In this document: positions 1-8,891 of the stretch, one piece after another
Numbering within the stretch: the first letter of the stretch is position 1
How the letters are laid out: each line of letters starts with the position of its first letter
Origin: Streptomyces sp. NRRL F-2664
Lineage (GTDB): Bacteria; Actinomycetota; Actinomycetes; Streptomycetales; Streptomycetaceae
Reading direction: 5' to 3'
DNA length: 64,000 bases
Assembly: GCF_000719345.1 (NCBI RefSeq)
Contig: NZ_JOFX01000009.1
Span: 1-64,000, forward strand
Made by a program: the position numbers and the translations under genes
Notes under the pieces: generated by a model
Told to the model about the DNA's origin: nothing
The model's database searches: none
The model's input: only the letters and a program-made list of their open reading frames with translations

Positions 1-2
1 AC

Positions 3-98
3 TTCCTCCACACCTACAACCACCACCGCTGCCACACCGCACTCGACGGACACCCACCCATCAGCCGAATCAACAACACTGCGGGTCAATACACCTAG
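3..98 (+). mobile_element. IS481-type transposase, 3' end only (partial)
   Basis: The first bases translate without interruption to a 31-residue C-terminal fragment ending in a TAG stop at 96-98. It contains the FLHTYNHHRCHTAL pattern and a following GHPP motif, which resemble the end of the integrase core (last catalytic-domain segment) of IS481/IS3-type transposases. The rest of the gene lies outside the window, so it is not possible to say whether the element is intact. The stop overlaps the end of the convergent DUF397 gene, which suggests the element inserted against, or has eroded into, that gene pair. Confidence 0.7.
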
Positions 99-319
99 GC
101 GGGTGCGTCCGCCCGTACGGAGGCGAGGAAGCCGTCCCAGGCCGGCCCGGTGAAGAGCACGGCCGGGCCGTCCGTCCGCTTGGAGTCGCGGACGGCCAGC
201 AGGCCGTCACCGAGGACGGCCGCTTCCACGCAGTTGTTCATACCGGTGCTGCGGCTGCTTCGTCGCCACCGCGCGGTTCTGATCGAAAGTCCGCTGGTGC
301 TTAACGGGGTTGCGGACAC
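95..319 (-). CDS. DUF397 domain protein
   Basis: This 74-residue protein shows the DUF397 pattern: a W-R-x-S-S-R-S segment near residue 18, then NCVEAA, then AVRDSK, and a terminal W-x-x-F. The GTG start is preceded by AGGAGG. The gene lies 13 bases downstream of an XRE/DUF5753 regulator, and such pairs are ubiquitous in Streptomyces (WhiJ-type loci) where they affect development and antibiotic production. The sixth codon is TTA (302-304), the rare leucine codon read by the bldA tRNA, so translation may be developmentally gated. The biochemical role of DUF397 proteins is not settled; they are thought to work with the partner DNA-binding protein. Confidence 0.85.
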   Translation of the reverse strand: MSATPLSTSGLSIRTARWRRSSRSTGMNNCVEAAVLGDGLLAVRDSKRTDGPAVLFTGPAWDGFLASVRADAPA

Positions 320-332
320 GGGGGTGCCTCCT

Positions 333-1214
333 CTACGCGTCGTCAGCGAGTGAGCTGATGAGTTCCGACGAGTCCTGGGGCGGGAGGGCGTGCGCCTGGA
401 TGGTGCGGAACGCGGCGCCGTACGCTTCTAGGTCTTCCTTCCGCTCCAGATAGAGGCTACTCGTCAAATGGTCGAGGACCACCACATCCAGATCGGCGAT
501 GTTCGTAAATGAGAAAATGACGAACGGTCCGGTGAGGCCGAGATGGCCTCCCACACTGAACGGAAGTACCTGCAGCCTCACTTGGGGAAGCCGCGCCACC
601 CTGACCAGGTGCCGCAGCTGCTCCGCCATCACCCCCGGTCCGCCGATCTGCCGGCGCAGCACCGCCTCGTCCAGCACCGCGCTCAGCTCCAGCGGGGGGT
701 CGGCCCGCAGCACCGCCTGCCGGGTCAGCCGTACGTCGACCAGTGCGTCCACCTTCGGCTCCGGAAGCCCGCCGAGCGCGGCGCGGGTCACGGCCCGCGC
801 GTACTCCGGGGTCTGCAGCAGCCCCGGCACCACGGAGAGTTCCACCGTACGGGCCGACCGGGCCCCCGCCTCCAGGCTGATGAAGTCCCGGTACTCCTGC
901 GGCAGCAGCCCCCGGTAGTCGTGCCACCACTGCCGCCCCCGCCCGTCGCCCCCTGGCCCGGGGCCCGCCGCGGAGGCCGAGAGGGCTTCCAGGAGCGCCC
1001 GCTGCTCCGGGCTCACGTACTCCCCGTAGGCGTCGAGGAGGCGCCGGATGTCCTCCGGTTTCACGCCGCTGCGCCCCGTCTCGATGCGGCTGATTTTCGA
1101 CTGGTGCCATCCGACGATCCGGGCGGCCTCACCACTGGTGAGACCGGACCGGTCACGCAGGGCACGCAGTTCCTCGCCGAGCTTGCGCCGACGTACCGCG
1201 GGACCGTGCTGCAC
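333..1214 (-). CDS. XRE-family regulator with DUF5753 domain (WhiJ-like)
   Basis: The protein is 293 residues long. An N-terminal helix-turn-helix spans about residues 8-60 (LGEELRALRDRSGLTSGEAA followed by a W-H-Q-S-K-I-S-R-I-E recognition helix). A DUF5753 domain fills the rest, with the usual E-x-x-A-R-S-x-R and VPGLLQTPEYARA signatures. The GTG start at 1214 was chosen because AAGGAGG sits directly upstream at a good distance; the frame stays open further upstream but without a comparable ribosome site. The gene is divergent from an RsbW-like ATPase gene and followed by DUF397, the classical three-gene arrangement of Streptomyces. It probably binds the shared upstream region; its effector is unknown. 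Confidence 0.88.
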   Translation of the reverse strand: MQHGPAVRRRKLGEELRALRDRSGLTSGEAARIVGWHQSKISRIETGRSGVKPEDIRRLLDAYGEYVSPEQRALLEALSASAAGPGPGGDGRGRQWWHDYRGLLPQEYRDFISLEAGARSARTVELSVVPGLLQTPEYARAVTRAALGGLPEPKVDALVDVRLTRQAVLRADPPLELSAVLDEAVLRRQIGGPGVMAEQLRHLVRVARLPQVRLQVLPFSVGGHLGLTGPFVIFSFTNIADLDVVVLDHLTSSLYLERKEDLEAYGAAFRTIQAHALPPQDSSELISSLADDA

Positions 1215-1299
1215 ACCCGCCTCCTTCCACCGGCACAGCTCGCACCAGTCTGCCGTCCAAATACGCTCCTCCGTAGCAGAGTTCACCGCATCGGGCGAC

Positions 1300-1315
1300 A
1301 GATATATGCATATCT
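1300..1315. promoter_or_regulatory. AT-rich inverted repeat in divergent promoter region
   Basis: AGATAT and ATATCT flank a 4-base centre (ATGC). It is an unusually AT-rich palindrome in the 196-base gap between the divergent XRE regulator and ATPase genes. Its position makes it a candidate operator for the XRE protein, but no binding consensus is known to me, so this is inference from symmetry and location. Confidence 0.4.
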
Positions 1316-1410
1316 TTGGGGAAAGGCTGATGTGGCGGCACGATGGGTGGCACTCTGGCGTCCAGCACAGATCCGGGGCGTTTCCGCTCCGGTGGGAAAG
1401 GGACGTCGCC

Positions 1411-1860
1411 ATGGCAGACCACCAGGAAGCATCCGTCACTCTGCCGAGCGATCCCGCCTCGGTGGCCGCTGCCCGCCGCCATGTCGCGGAGGTGCTCGCG
1501 GAGTGGGGACTGCCCGATGACGCCGAGACGGCGGACAGCGTCCGGCTGATCGTCTCGGAACTCGCCACCAACGCCGTGCAGCACACCTTCGGCCAGTCGC
1601 CCACCTTCACCGTAGACGTCCGCCTGGAGCGCGAGGAGTGGCTGCGGGTCGGGGTGACCGACAGCCACCCGCGCTGGCCCAGGCGGCTTCCCGCCGCCGT
1701 CCAGCAGGACAACGGCCGGGGCATGGTCATCATCCGCTGGCTCGCGGCCGAGGCGGGCGGGCGGCTCTCGGTCGTCCCCACCGAGGACGGCGGCAAGACG
1801 GTCTGGATCGCCCTGCCCTGGACGGCGGGCACACCGGCCGCGGCGGCCGGGGGCTGCTGA
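1411..1860 (+). CDS. RsbW/SpoIIAB-like ATP-binding protein (HATPase_c_2)
   Basis: This 149-residue protein has a GHKL-type ATPase fold: the N box (LIVSELATNAVQH, about residues 49-61), a G1-like segment containing D-N-G-R-G-M (about 96-101), and a C-terminal G-G-K-T-V-W-I strand. Such small proteins act as anti-sigma or anti-anti-sigma-type kinases, or as signalling partners of WhiJ-like regulators. The ATG at 1411 has GGAAAGGGA upstream. It is divergent from the XRE regulator gene and completes the conserved regulator trio. No transmembrane segment is present, so it is cytoplasmic. Confidence 0.85.
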   Translation: MADHQEASVTLPSDPASVAAARRHVAEVLAEWGLPDDAETADSVRLIVSELATNAVQHTFGQSPTFTVDVRLEREEWLRVGVTDSHPRWPRRLPAAVQQDNGRGMVIIRWLAAEAGGRLSVVPTEDGGKTVWIALPWTAGTPAAAAGGC

Positions 1861-2239
1861 GCGCCGGGACGCTGGACCACCGGGTGGTGGGCGACCGCCT
1901 GCGGTTGCACGTCGCCGGGCGGCCGACCCCACGGGGCGTATACGGCGCGCGGGAGCGCAGGGCCGCGGAGCCGAAGCGGGTACCTGCCCGAAACCTGGGT
2001 TAACCCGGCGGAAAAGAAGCGCACTTAACGTGGCGGCCAGGCCCGATCACCGACGACCACCGTCCGCCCCATGACCACCCAGGAGCCGGGAAAGCGGCGG
2101 TGGGCGGAACGGAAAGCCTTCCCCCGCGTTGGGACAGGAGGCGAAGGGGTCGGATACACGCAGGTCGACAAAGCGTGGAGGGCCCGCTGGGGTCACCCCG
2201 ACGCGAAGCCGACTCTGTCCTGGAAGCTTGGTGATACGA
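1861..2239. other. Intergenic region before urease, no gene seen
   Basis: This 379-base stretch separates the ATPase gene from ureA. The frames open here are arginine/alanine-rich and have no ribosome sites, so none is called. It must hold the urease promoter and leader, but I could not pick out a convincing -10/-35 pair or a metal-regulator box. Confidence 0.5.
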
Positions 2240-2542
2240 GTGCAACTGACGCCCCACGAACGCGAGCGTCTGCTCATCCACGTCGCCGCGGACGTGGCCG
2301 AGAGACGGAGGGCACGCGGTGTGCTCCTCAACCACCCCGAGGCGGTCGCCCTGATCACCTCGCACCTCCTCGAAGGGGCCCGCGACGGACGGACGGTGGC
2401 CGAGCTGATGGCCTCCGGCCGCACCGTGCTGAGCCGTGCGGACGTCATGGAGGGCGTCCCCGAGATGATCCGCGACGTGCAGGTCGAGGCGACCTTCCCG
2501 GACGGCACCAAACTCGTCACCGTCCACGATCCCATCGTCTGA
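2240..2542 (+). CDS. ureA: Urease subunit gamma
   Basis: The 100-residue protein begins [16 protein letters not shown] and contains [10 protein letters not shown] and the M-x-x-V-P-E-M-I segment typical of UreA. It is a structural subunit of the trimeric urease holoenzyme, which hydrolyses urea to ammonia and carbamate in the cytoplasm. The GTG at 2240 gives the usual family length of 100 residues. An alternative GTG at 2231 sits closer to the GGAAG motif and would add three residues. It is the first gene of a ureABCFGD operon. Confidence 0.95.
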   Translation: MQLTPHERERLLIHVAADVAERRRARGVLLNHPEAVALITSHLLEGARDGRTVAELMASGRTVLSRADVMEGVPEMIRDVQVEATFPDGTKLVTVHDPIV

Positions 2543-2558
2543 CAGGGAGCACCCCCGC

Positions 2559-2870
2559 ATGATCCCCGGCGAAACCGCCTTCGGCGAGGGCCCGGTACTC
2601 CTCAACGAGGGCCGCCCCGTCACCCGCATGACCGTACTGAACGCCGCCGACCGGCCCGTCCAGGTCGGCTCCCACTACCACTTCGCCGAAGCCAACCCCG
2701 GCCTCGACTTCGACCGCGCCGCGGCCCGCGGCCTCCGGCTCAACATCGCGGCCGGGACGGCCGTCCGCTTCGAGCCCGGCATTCCGGTGGCGGTGGAACT
2801 CGTCCCGCTGGCGGGCTCGCGGACCGTGCCCGGGCTGCGCGGGGAAACCGGAGGGCCGCTCGATGGCTGA
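2559..2870 (+). CDS. ureB: Urease subunit beta
   Basis: This 103-residue protein starts MIPGE and carries the UreB motifs [18 protein letters not shown] and [15 protein letters not shown]. It forms part of the (UreABC)3 complex around the nickel-bearing alpha subunit. The ATG follows GGGAGC and lies 16 bases after ureA; its end overlaps ureC by 8 bases, so translation is likely coupled. Confidence 0.96.
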   Translation: MIPGETAFGEGPVLLNEGRPVTRMTVLNAADRPVQVGSHYHFAEANPGLDFDRAAARGLRLNIAAGTAVRFEPGIPVAVELVPLAGSRTVPGLRGETGGPLDG

Positions 2871-4584
2871 GATCTCCCGCCGGGTGTACGCCGACCTCTT
2901 CGGGCCGACGGCCGGCGACCGGATCCGGCTCGCCGACACCGACCTCTTCGTCGAGATCGAGCGGGACCTCGGCGGCGGCCCCGGCCGCTCCGGCGACGAA
3001 GCCGTCTTCGGCGGCGGCAAGGTGATCCGCGAGTCCATGGGCCAGGCCCGCACCACCCGGGCCGAAGGCGCACCCGACACCGTGATCACCGGAGTGGTGA
3101 TCCTCGACCACTGGGGTGTCGTCAAGGCCGACCTCGGCATCCGTGACGGCCGGATCTGCGGCATCGGCAAGGCGGGCAACCCCGACACCATGGACGGCGT
3201 CGACCCCGCACTGGTCATCGGCCCCGAGACCGAGATCATCGCGGGCAACGGGAAGATCGTCACCGCCGGCGCCATCGACGCCCACGTGCACTTCATCTCC
3301 CCGACGGTGGTCGACGAAGCACTCGCCTGCGGCATCACCACCCTGGTCGGCGGCGGCACCGGTCCCGCCGAGGGCACCAAGGCCACCACCGTGACCCCCG
3401 GACCGTGGCACCTGGCCCGCATGTTCGCCGCGCTGGAGTCCTACCCCGTCAACATCGGACTCCTCGGCAAGGGCAACACCACCTCCCGCGAGGCCATGCA
3501 CTCCCAACTGCGCGGCGGGGCGCTCGGATTCAAGATCCATGAGGACTGGGGGGCCACCCCCGCCGCCATCGACGCCTGCCTGAGCGTCTGTGAAGAGACC
3601 GGCGCCCAGGTCGCCATCCACACCGACACGCTCAACGAGGCCGGCTTCGTCGCCGACACCCTCGCGGCCATCGCCGGGCGGACCATCCACGCGTACCACA
3701 CCGAAGGCGCCGGCGGCGGCCACGCACCCGACATCATCACCGTGGTCTCCGAGCCGAACGTCCTGCCCAGCTCCACCAACCCCACCCGACCGCACACCGT
3801 CAACACCGTCGAGGAGCACCTCGACATGCTGATGGTCTGCCACCACCTCAACCCGGCCGTCCCCGAGGACCTCGCCTTCGCCGAATCCCGCATCCGGCCC
3901 TCGACGATCGCCGCCGAGGACGTCCTGCACGACCTCGGCGCCATCTCCATCATCTCCTCCGACTCCCAGGCCATGGGCCGGGTCGGCGAAGTCGTGCTGC
4001 GCACCTGGCAGACCGCCCATGTGATGAAGCGGCGCCGCGGCTTCCTCCCCGGAGACGGTCCCGCCGACAACCAGCGGGCCCGCCGCTACGTCGCGAAGTA
4101 CACGATCAACCCGGCCGTGGCCCAGGGCATCGCACGCGACGTCGGCTCCGTCGAGACCGGGAAGCTCGCCGACCTGGTGCTGTGGAACCCGGCGTTCTTC
4201 GGGGTCAAACCCGAACTCGTCATCAAGGGAGGCCAGATCGCCTACGCGCAGATGGGCGACGCCAACGCCTCCATCCCCACCCCGCAGCCCGTTCTGCCCC
4301 GCCCGATGTTCGGCAGCCACGGCCGCGCCCCCGGCCTGAACTCCCTCAACTTCACCGCACAGGCCGCACTCGACGACGGCCTGCCCGAACGGCTGGGACT
4401 CGGCAAGCGGTTCACCGCCATGGAGTCCACCCGGAAGGTGACCAAGGCCGATATGCGCAACAACGACGCCATGCCCCGGGTCGAGGTCGACGCCGACACC
4501 TTCACCGTCACCATCGACGGCGAGGCGGTGGAGCCGGCACCGGCCGCGGAACTGCCCATGGCCCAGCGCTACTTCCTCTTCTGA
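2863..4584 (+). CDS. ureC: Urease subunit alpha (catalytic, di-nickel)
   Basis: The 573-residue protein is full length for UreC. Metal and catalytic features are visible: DAHVHF (nickel-binding histidines), GFKIHEDWG with the lysine that is carbamylated to bridge both nickel ions, AIHTDTLNE and [12 protein letters not shown] (further histidine ligands and substrate-site residues), CHHLNP in the flap region, and SSDSQAMGR with the nickel-ligating aspartate. It hydrolyses urea. It needs the UreF/UreG/UreD chaperones encoded directly downstream and a nickel supply, for which an importer is encoded at 20.8-25.9 kb. Confidence 0.98.
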   Translation: MAEISRRVYADLFGPTAGDRIRLADTDLFVEIERDLGGGPGRSGDEAVFGGGKVIRESMGQARTTRAEGAPDTVITGVVILDHWGVVKADLGIRDGRICGIGKAGNPDTMDGVDPALVIGPETEIIAGNGKIVTAGAIDAHVHFISPTVVDEALACGITTLVGGGTGPAEGTKATTVTPGPWHLARMFAALESYPVNIGLLGKGNTTSREAMHSQLRGGALGFKIHEDWGATPAAIDACLSVCEETGAQVAIHTDTLNEAGFVADTLAAIAGRTIHAYHTEGAGGGHAPDIITVVSEPNVLPSSTNPTRPHTVNTVEEHLDMLMVCHHLNPAVPEDLAFAESRIRPSTIAAEDVLHDLGAISIISSDSQAMGRVGEVVLRTWQTAHVMKRRRGFLPGDGPADNQRARRYVAKYTINPAVAQGIARDVGSVETGKLADLVLWNPAFFGVKPELVIKGGQIAYAQMGDANASIPTPQPVLPRPMFGSHGRAPGLNSLNFTAQAALDDGLPERLGLGKRFTAMESTRKVTKADMRNNDAMPRVEVDADTFTVTIDGEAVEPAPAAELPMAQRYFLF

Positions 4585-4597
4585 TGGGCAACCGCGC

Positions 4598-5272
4598 ATG
4601 AGCCTCGCCGCGCTGCTCGTCCTCGCGGACGGCCGCTTCCCCGCCGGAGGCCACGCCCACTCCGGCGGGGCCGAGGCCGCCTGCGCCGCAGGCCGGATCC
4701 ACGACGCCGCCACCCTGGAGGACTTCTGCCGGGGCCGGCTGCACACCGCCGGGCTCACCGCGGCGGCCCTCGCCGCGGCGGCCGCCCTCGGGCTCGACCC
4801 GGCCGTCCTGGACGCGGCGGCCGACGCCCGCACCCCGTCGCCCGCACTGCGCACCGCGGCGCGGCGCCTGGGCCGCCAACTGCTGCGGGCGGCGCGGGCC
4901 ACCTGGCCCGACCCGGCGCTGGAGCGGCTCGCCGCCGCGTTTCCGCGCGGCGCCCACCAGCCGGTGGTGCTCGGCACCACCGCCCGGGCCGCCGGGCTCG
5001 GGCCGCTCGATGCCGCGCACGTGGCGGCGTACGAGAGCGTCGGCGGACCGGCGACAGCCACCGTACGACTCCTCGGACTGGACCCCTTCGAGGCGAGCGG
5101 GGTGCTGGCCCGGCTCACACCCGAGCTGGACGCCGTCGCGGCCCGGGCCGCCGAAGCCGCGCGGCAGGCGCTGCTCGACGGACCCGAGGCCCTGCCCGCG
5201 GCCTCCTCCCCGCTGCTGGAGATCGCGGCCGAGGTCCACGCCGGCCGGCCGGTCCGCCTGTTCGCCTCCTGA
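4598..5272 (+). CDS. ureF: Urease accessory protein UreF
   Basis: The 224-residue protein has the UreF N-terminal pattern [21 protein letters not shown]. The body is alanine-rich and helical, with a conserved C-terminal segment (about residues 140-200). UreF joins UreD and UreG in the complex that delivers nickel and CO2 to apo-urease and acts as a checkpoint on UreG GTPase activity. It lies 13 bases after ureC and before ureG. Confidence 0.93.
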   Translation: MSLAALLVLADGRFPAGGHAHSGGAEAACAAGRIHDAATLEDFCRGRLHTAGLTAAALAAAAALGLDPAVLDAAADARTPSPALRTAARRLGRQLLRAARATWPDPALERLAAAFPRGAHQPVVLGTTARAAGLGPLDAAHVAAYESVGGPATATVRLLGLDPFEASGVLARLTPELDAVAARAAEAARQALLDGPEALPAASSPLLEIAAEVHAGRPVRLFAS

Positions 5273-5312
5273 CCACGCCACCGCACCCCTTCCACCCCCC
5301 CGGGAGCACCCG

Positions 5313-6008
5313 ATGCACCTCGACCACGCCGGCGCGCACCCCCACCGCCACACCCACAGCGCCACACCCCTGCGGCCCGACGGCACCCGGCGCGCCCTGC
5401 GGATCGGACTCGGCGGACCCGTCGGCTCCGGCAAGACCGCCACCGTCGCGGCCCTGTGCCGCACCCTGCGCACCGACCTGTCCATGGCGGTGGTCACCAA
5501 CGACATCTACACCCGGGAGGACGCGGAGTTCCTGCTCCGCGAGGCCGTCCTGCCGCCGGAGCGGATCGCCGCCGTCGAGACCGGGGCCTGCCCGCACACC
5601 GCGATCCGTGACGACATCTCCGCCAACCTGGAGGCGGTCGAAGAACTGGAGGAGGCCTTCCGCGACCACGCGCCGCTCGACCTGATCCTCGTCGAGTCCG
5701 GCGGGGACAACCTCACCGCCACCTTCTCCCGGGGCCTCGTCGACGCCCAGATCTTCGTCATCGACGTGGCCGGCGGCGACGACATCCCGCGCAAGGGCGG
5801 CCCCGGCGTCACCACCGCCGACCTCCTCGTCGTCAACAAGACCGACCTCGCCCCCCACGTCGGCTCCGACCTCGGCCGGATGGCCCGCGACGCCGCCGAG
5901 CAGCGCGGCGACCTCCCCGTGGCCTTCCAGTCGCTGCGCGGCCCCGACGGCGTGGCCCCGGTCGCCGACTGGGTCCGCGCGCGGATGGCCGCCTGGACCG
6001 TACGGTGA
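5313..6008 (+). CDS. ureG: Urease accessory GTPase UreG
   Basis: This 231-residue SIMIBI-class GTPase has a histidine-rich N terminus ([15 protein letters not shown]) that could hold nickel, a P-loop GGPVGSGKT (about residues 35-43), the invariant C-P-H metal-binding motif in [12 protein letters not shown], the E-S-G-G-D-N segment and the NKTDL guanine-recognition motif. It couples GTP hydrolysis to nickel insertion into urease. The ATG at 5313 follows GGGAGC. Its stop overlaps the GTG start of ureD (GTGA). Confidence 0.97.
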   Translation: MHLDHAGAHPHRHTHSATPLRPDGTRRALRIGLGGPVGSGKTATVAALCRTLRTDLSMAVVTNDIYTREDAEFLLREAVLPPERIAAVETGACPHTAIRDDISANLEAVEELEEAFRDHAPLDLILVESGGDNLTATFSRGLVDAQIFVIDVAGGDDIPRKGGPGVTTADLLVVNKTDLAPHVGSDLGRMARDAAEQRGDLPVAFQSLRGPDGVAPVADWVRARMAAWTVR

Positions 6009-6793
6009 CCACCGCGCCCCCCGCCGCGCCGCCCGCCACCGCAGTGCGCGCCACCGCCCGCATCCGCGCCGTGTCCGACGGGCGGGGCGGGACCGCGCTG
6101 CCCCTGCTCGCCGGGGAGGGCCCCCTCGCACTGCGCCGCACGCGCGGCGGGGACGACGCCGAGGCCGGGGTCGTGCTCGTCGGCGCGATGAGCGCACCGC
6201 TGGGCGGCGACCACCTCACCGTCCGCGCCGCCGCCGGGCCCGGCGCCCGCCTGGCGCTGACCTCGGCGGCGGCCACCCTCGCCCTGCCCGGCCGGTCCGG
6301 CGAAACCGCGCGCTACGACGTGGAACTGGACCTGGCCGACGGGGCCCTCGTGCGGTGGCTGCCGGAACCGCTGGTGTCGGTCCGCGGCAGCGACCTGCGG
6401 GTGCGCACCCGCGTCCGGCTGGCCCCCGGCGCACGCCTGCTGCTGCGCGAGGAACAGGTGCTCGGGCGCCACGGGGAGCAGCCCGGTCTGCTGCGCAGCC
6501 GCCTCACCGCCACCCACGCCGGCCGGCCGCTGCTGGACCAGGAACTCGCCTGCGGCCCCGGCGCACCCGCCGGCTGGGACGGCCCGGCCGGCCTGGCCGG
6601 CCACCGGGCCGTCGGCCAACTCCTCGTCGTGGATCCGGCCTTCGCCCAGGCGCCGCCGCCGTCCGCCGTTCTGGGGGAGTACGCCGTCGCGACCGCTCTG
6701 GCCGGCCCCGCCGTCCTCGTGACGGCCCTGGCCGACGACGCGCTCCGGCTGCGCGCACGCCTCGACGAGGCCTGCCGCACCTACCGGCACTGA
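6005..6793 (+). CDS. ureD: Urease accessory protein UreD
   Basis: The 262-residue protein has the UreD/UreH layout. An early segment (about residues 55-95) contains the P-L-G-G-D-H and A-x-x-x-L-x-x pattern of the family. A W-L-P-E-P motif follows (about 119-123), then L-L-L-R-E-E at about 145. It is the scaffold that binds apo-urease and recruits UreF and UreG. The GTG start overlaps the ureG stop. It is the last gene of the urease operon; the next gene is convergent. Confidence 0.92.
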   Translation: MTTAPPAAPPATAVRATARIRAVSDGRGGTALPLLAGEGPLALRRTRGGDDAEAGVVLVGAMSAPLGGDHLTVRAAAGPGARLALTSAAATLALPGRSGETARYDVELDLADGALVRWLPEPLVSVRGSDLRVRTRVRLAPGARLLLREEQVLGRHGEQPGLLRSRLTATHAGRPLLDQELACGPGAPAGWDGPAGLAGHRAVGQLLVVDPAFAQAPPPSAVLGEYAVATALAGPAVLVTALADDALRLRARLDEACRTYRH

Positions 6794-6828
6794 CCCGGGG
6801 CCGAGTCTCCGGGGGAGGGGGAGGAGGG

Positions 6829-7536
6829 TCAGCGCGCCGTGCGCCGGGCCTTCTTCCGCGCTTCCTCCTCCGCCTTCACGTCGGCCGCGTACCGGTCGAC
6901 GTACTCCTGCCCGGACAGGCCGAGGATCGCGTACATGATCTCGTCGGTGACCGCCCGCAGGACGGCGCGCTCGCCCTCCATCCCGGCGTACCGCGAGAAG
7001 TCGAGGGGCTCGCCGAAGCGGATCGTCACCCGCCGGATCTTCGGGATCTTCCGCCCCGGCGGCTGGATCTCGAAGGTGCCCACCATCGCGCAGGGGACGA
7101 CCGGCACCCCGGCGCCCAGCGCCATCGCGGCCACGCCCACCTTGCCCTTGTAGAGCCTGCCGTCGTGGGAGCGGGTCCCCTCCGGGTAGATGCCCAGCAG
7201 CTCGCCCTTGGCCAGCACGCCCAGCCCCTCGCGCAGGGCCGCCTGGCCGGCGTTCCTGCCGGACCGGTCCACGGGGATCTGCCCGGCGCTGCGGAAGAAC
7301 GCGGCGGTGAGCCGGCCCTTGACCCCGGGCCCGGTGAAATATTCGGCCTTCGCGAGGAAGGTGATCCGCCGGGCCAGGATCGCCGGCATCAGGAAGTGGT
7401 CGGAGAACGACAGGTGGTTGCCCGCGACGATGGCGGCGCCCTGCGCCGGGATGTGCTCCAGCCCCTCGATCCGCGGCCGGAACAGCAGCCGCAGCAGGGG
7501 GCCGAGCAGCACGTGCTTGAGCAAGTGGTAGAACAC
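6829..7536 (-). CDS. 1-acyl-sn-glycerol-3-phosphate acyltransferase (PlsC family)
   Basis: The 235-residue protein carries the acyltransferase block I NHLSFSD (HX4D, catalytic His and Asp) near residue 40, the G-x-I-P-V-D-R segment, and block III PEGTRS near residue 118. A hydrophobic N terminus (about residues 1-20) suggests membrane association. It would acylate lysophosphatidate to phosphatidate during phospholipid synthesis. The lysine/arginine-rich C-terminal tail is common in Streptomyces paralogues, and several exist per genome, so the exact acyl acceptor is uncertain. Confidence 0.9.
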   Translation of the reverse strand: MFYHLLKHVLLGPLLRLLFRPRIEGLEHIPAQGAAIVAGNHLSFSDHFLMPAILARRITFLAKAEYFTGPGVKGRLTAAFFRSAGQIPVDRSGRNAGQAALREGLGVLAKGELLGIYPEGTRSHDGRLYKGKVGVAAMALGAGVPVVPCAMVGTFEIQPPGRKIPKIRRVTIRFGEPLDFSRYAGMEGERAVLRAVTDEIMYAILGLSGQEYVDRYAADVKAEEEARKKARRTAR

Positions 7537-7620
7537 CAGGCCGCTCCCGTCGGTATCCCGTTGTCACGGCCAGTCTACGGACCGTGCGTCCCGGGACGGA
7601 GGGGCCGGGCGCGGGCTTCC

Positions 7621-7776
7621 TCAGGTGCGGGAGGCGGCCATCCCCGCCGTCAGCAGCCCCAGGACCACCCAGCCGAACCACAGCCAGCCGTTGCTGCCGA
7701 GGACCACGGAGTACGTGGCGACGGCCACCAGTGCGGCGAAGGTCATGACTGCCATCGCCTTAACGGATCCGGTCAT
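7621..7776 (-). CDS. Small hypothetical membrane protein
   Basis: A 51-residue protein starts MTGSVKAMAV and is almost entirely two hydrophobic segments (about residues 7-24 and 29-47) separated by a short polar turn containing SNGW. No function is recognised. It is just downstream of the CtaG-like gene on the same strand, with 32 bases between them, so it may be co-transcribed with it. Small two-helix proteins are common near Streptomyces respiratory genes, but a role there is only a guess. Confidence 0.6.
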   Translation of the reverse strand: MTGSVKAMAVMTFAALVAVATYSVVLGSNGWLWFGWVVLGLLTAGMAASRT

Positions 7777-7808
7777 GCCCCATGGTGGCGCGCGGACGCC
7801 GGGTTCCG

Positions 7809-8765
7809 CTACTGGCCACGCGCTTGGAGCGAGGCGAGATACGCGTTGTACGCCTCCAGCTCCTGGTCGCCGTTGCGCTCGGCGGCCCGGTCGGAGCGCT
7901 TCGCGGCCCGCTGCTCCGAGTGGTACCACTGGTAGATCAGCGCGATCAGGACCAGCACCGAGGGGATCTCGCTGAACGCCCAGGCGATGCCGCCGCCCCA
8001 CCGCTGGTCGAGCAGCGGATCGATGCCGAGGGAGGCCGGCGGGTCCGCGTACGTCCTGATCATGGGCTGGCTCGCCATCATCAGGGCGATGCCGAAGAAG
8101 GCGTGGAAGGGCATGCCCGCGAAGAGCTCCAGCATCCGCATGACGTAGCCGGGACGGTGCGGGCCGGGGTCGACGCCCATGATCGGCCAGAAGAAGATCA
8201 GGCCGACCGCGAAGAAGTGGACCATCATCGCGATGTGCCCGGTGCGGCTCTCCATCAGGAAGTCGAAGAGCGGGGTGAAGTACAGCGCGTAGAGGCTCGC
8301 GATGAACATCGGGATCGTGAACGCAGGGTGGGTGATCACCCGCATGTAGCGGCTGTGCAGCAGTGCCAGCAGGAGCTCGCGCGGGCCCTTGCGGCCGCGG
8401 CCGGCGGGCGGCAGCGCACGCAGCGCCAGCGTCACCGGGGCGCCCAGCAGCACCAGGATCGGGGTGATCATGCTGATCACCATGTGCTGGACCATGTGCA
8501 CGCTGAACATGACCATGCCGTAGTCGTTCAGCTTGGTGCACATCACGAGGATCACGGTCAGCACGCCGAGGGTGAACGCGATGGTCCTCCCGAGCGGCCA
8601 GGAGTCCCCGCGGCGGCGCAGCCGCAGGACGCCCCACCCGTACAGGGCGAGCGCCAGCAGGGAGCCGAACAGGAAGAACGCGTCGAAGGAGAACTCCAGC
8701 CCGCGCCCGAGAGTGAACGGCGGCAGGTCCATGTGCATGTCCGTGCCGTGCCCGCTGTGGTCCAT
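7809..8765 (-). CDS. Cytochrome c oxidase assembly protein, CtaG (caa3-type) family
   Basis: The 318-residue protein opens with a His/Met-rich segment (MDHSGHGTDMHMDLPP) that looks like a copper-binding sequence, followed by about seven transmembrane helices. Conserved histidines lie in or near the membrane (MFSVHMVQHM, GMPFHAFFG). This matches the caa3_CtaG family (PF09678-like), implicated in copper delivery to cytochrome oxidase. The start at 8765 was chosen over the upstream in-frame codon because GAGGGAG precedes it and it gives the His/Met-rich N terminus directly. The C-terminal 35 residues are charged and probably cytoplasmic. Confidence 0.85.
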   Translation of the reverse strand: MDHSGHGTDMHMDLPPFTLGRGLEFSFDAFFLFGSLLALALYGWGVLRLRRRGDSWPLGRTIAFTLGVLTVILVMCTKLNDYGMVMFSVHMVQHMVISMITPILVLLGAPVTLALRALPPAGRGRKGPRELLLALLHSRYMRVITHPAFTIPMFIASLYALYFTPLFDFLMESRTGHIAMMVHFFAVGLIFFWPIMGVDPGPHRPGYVMRMLELFAGMPFHAFFGIALMMASQPMIRTYADPPASLGIDPLLDQRWGGGIAWAFSEIPSVLVLIALIYQWYHSEQRAAKRSDRAAERNGDQELEAYNAYLASLQARGQ

Positions 8766-8869
8766 CTGTTCACTCCCTCGCCTGTGCTGCCCCACCACAG
8801 TAGTGCCGCCCCCGTACGCTCGTGCGCGCGGGGGCGGCTCAGGACAAAAGGGGCGCCCGAAAGGCGGCG

Positions 8870-8884
8870 CCGGCGCAGCGCCGG
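8870..8884 (-). terminator. Hairpin downstream of pfkA
   Basis: CCGGC and GCCGG pair around a 5-base loop immediately after the pfkA stop codon; no U-tract follows, as is usual in Streptomyces. This is a short but GC-rich stem. Confidence 0.4.
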
Positions 8885-8891
8885 TGGGCCG

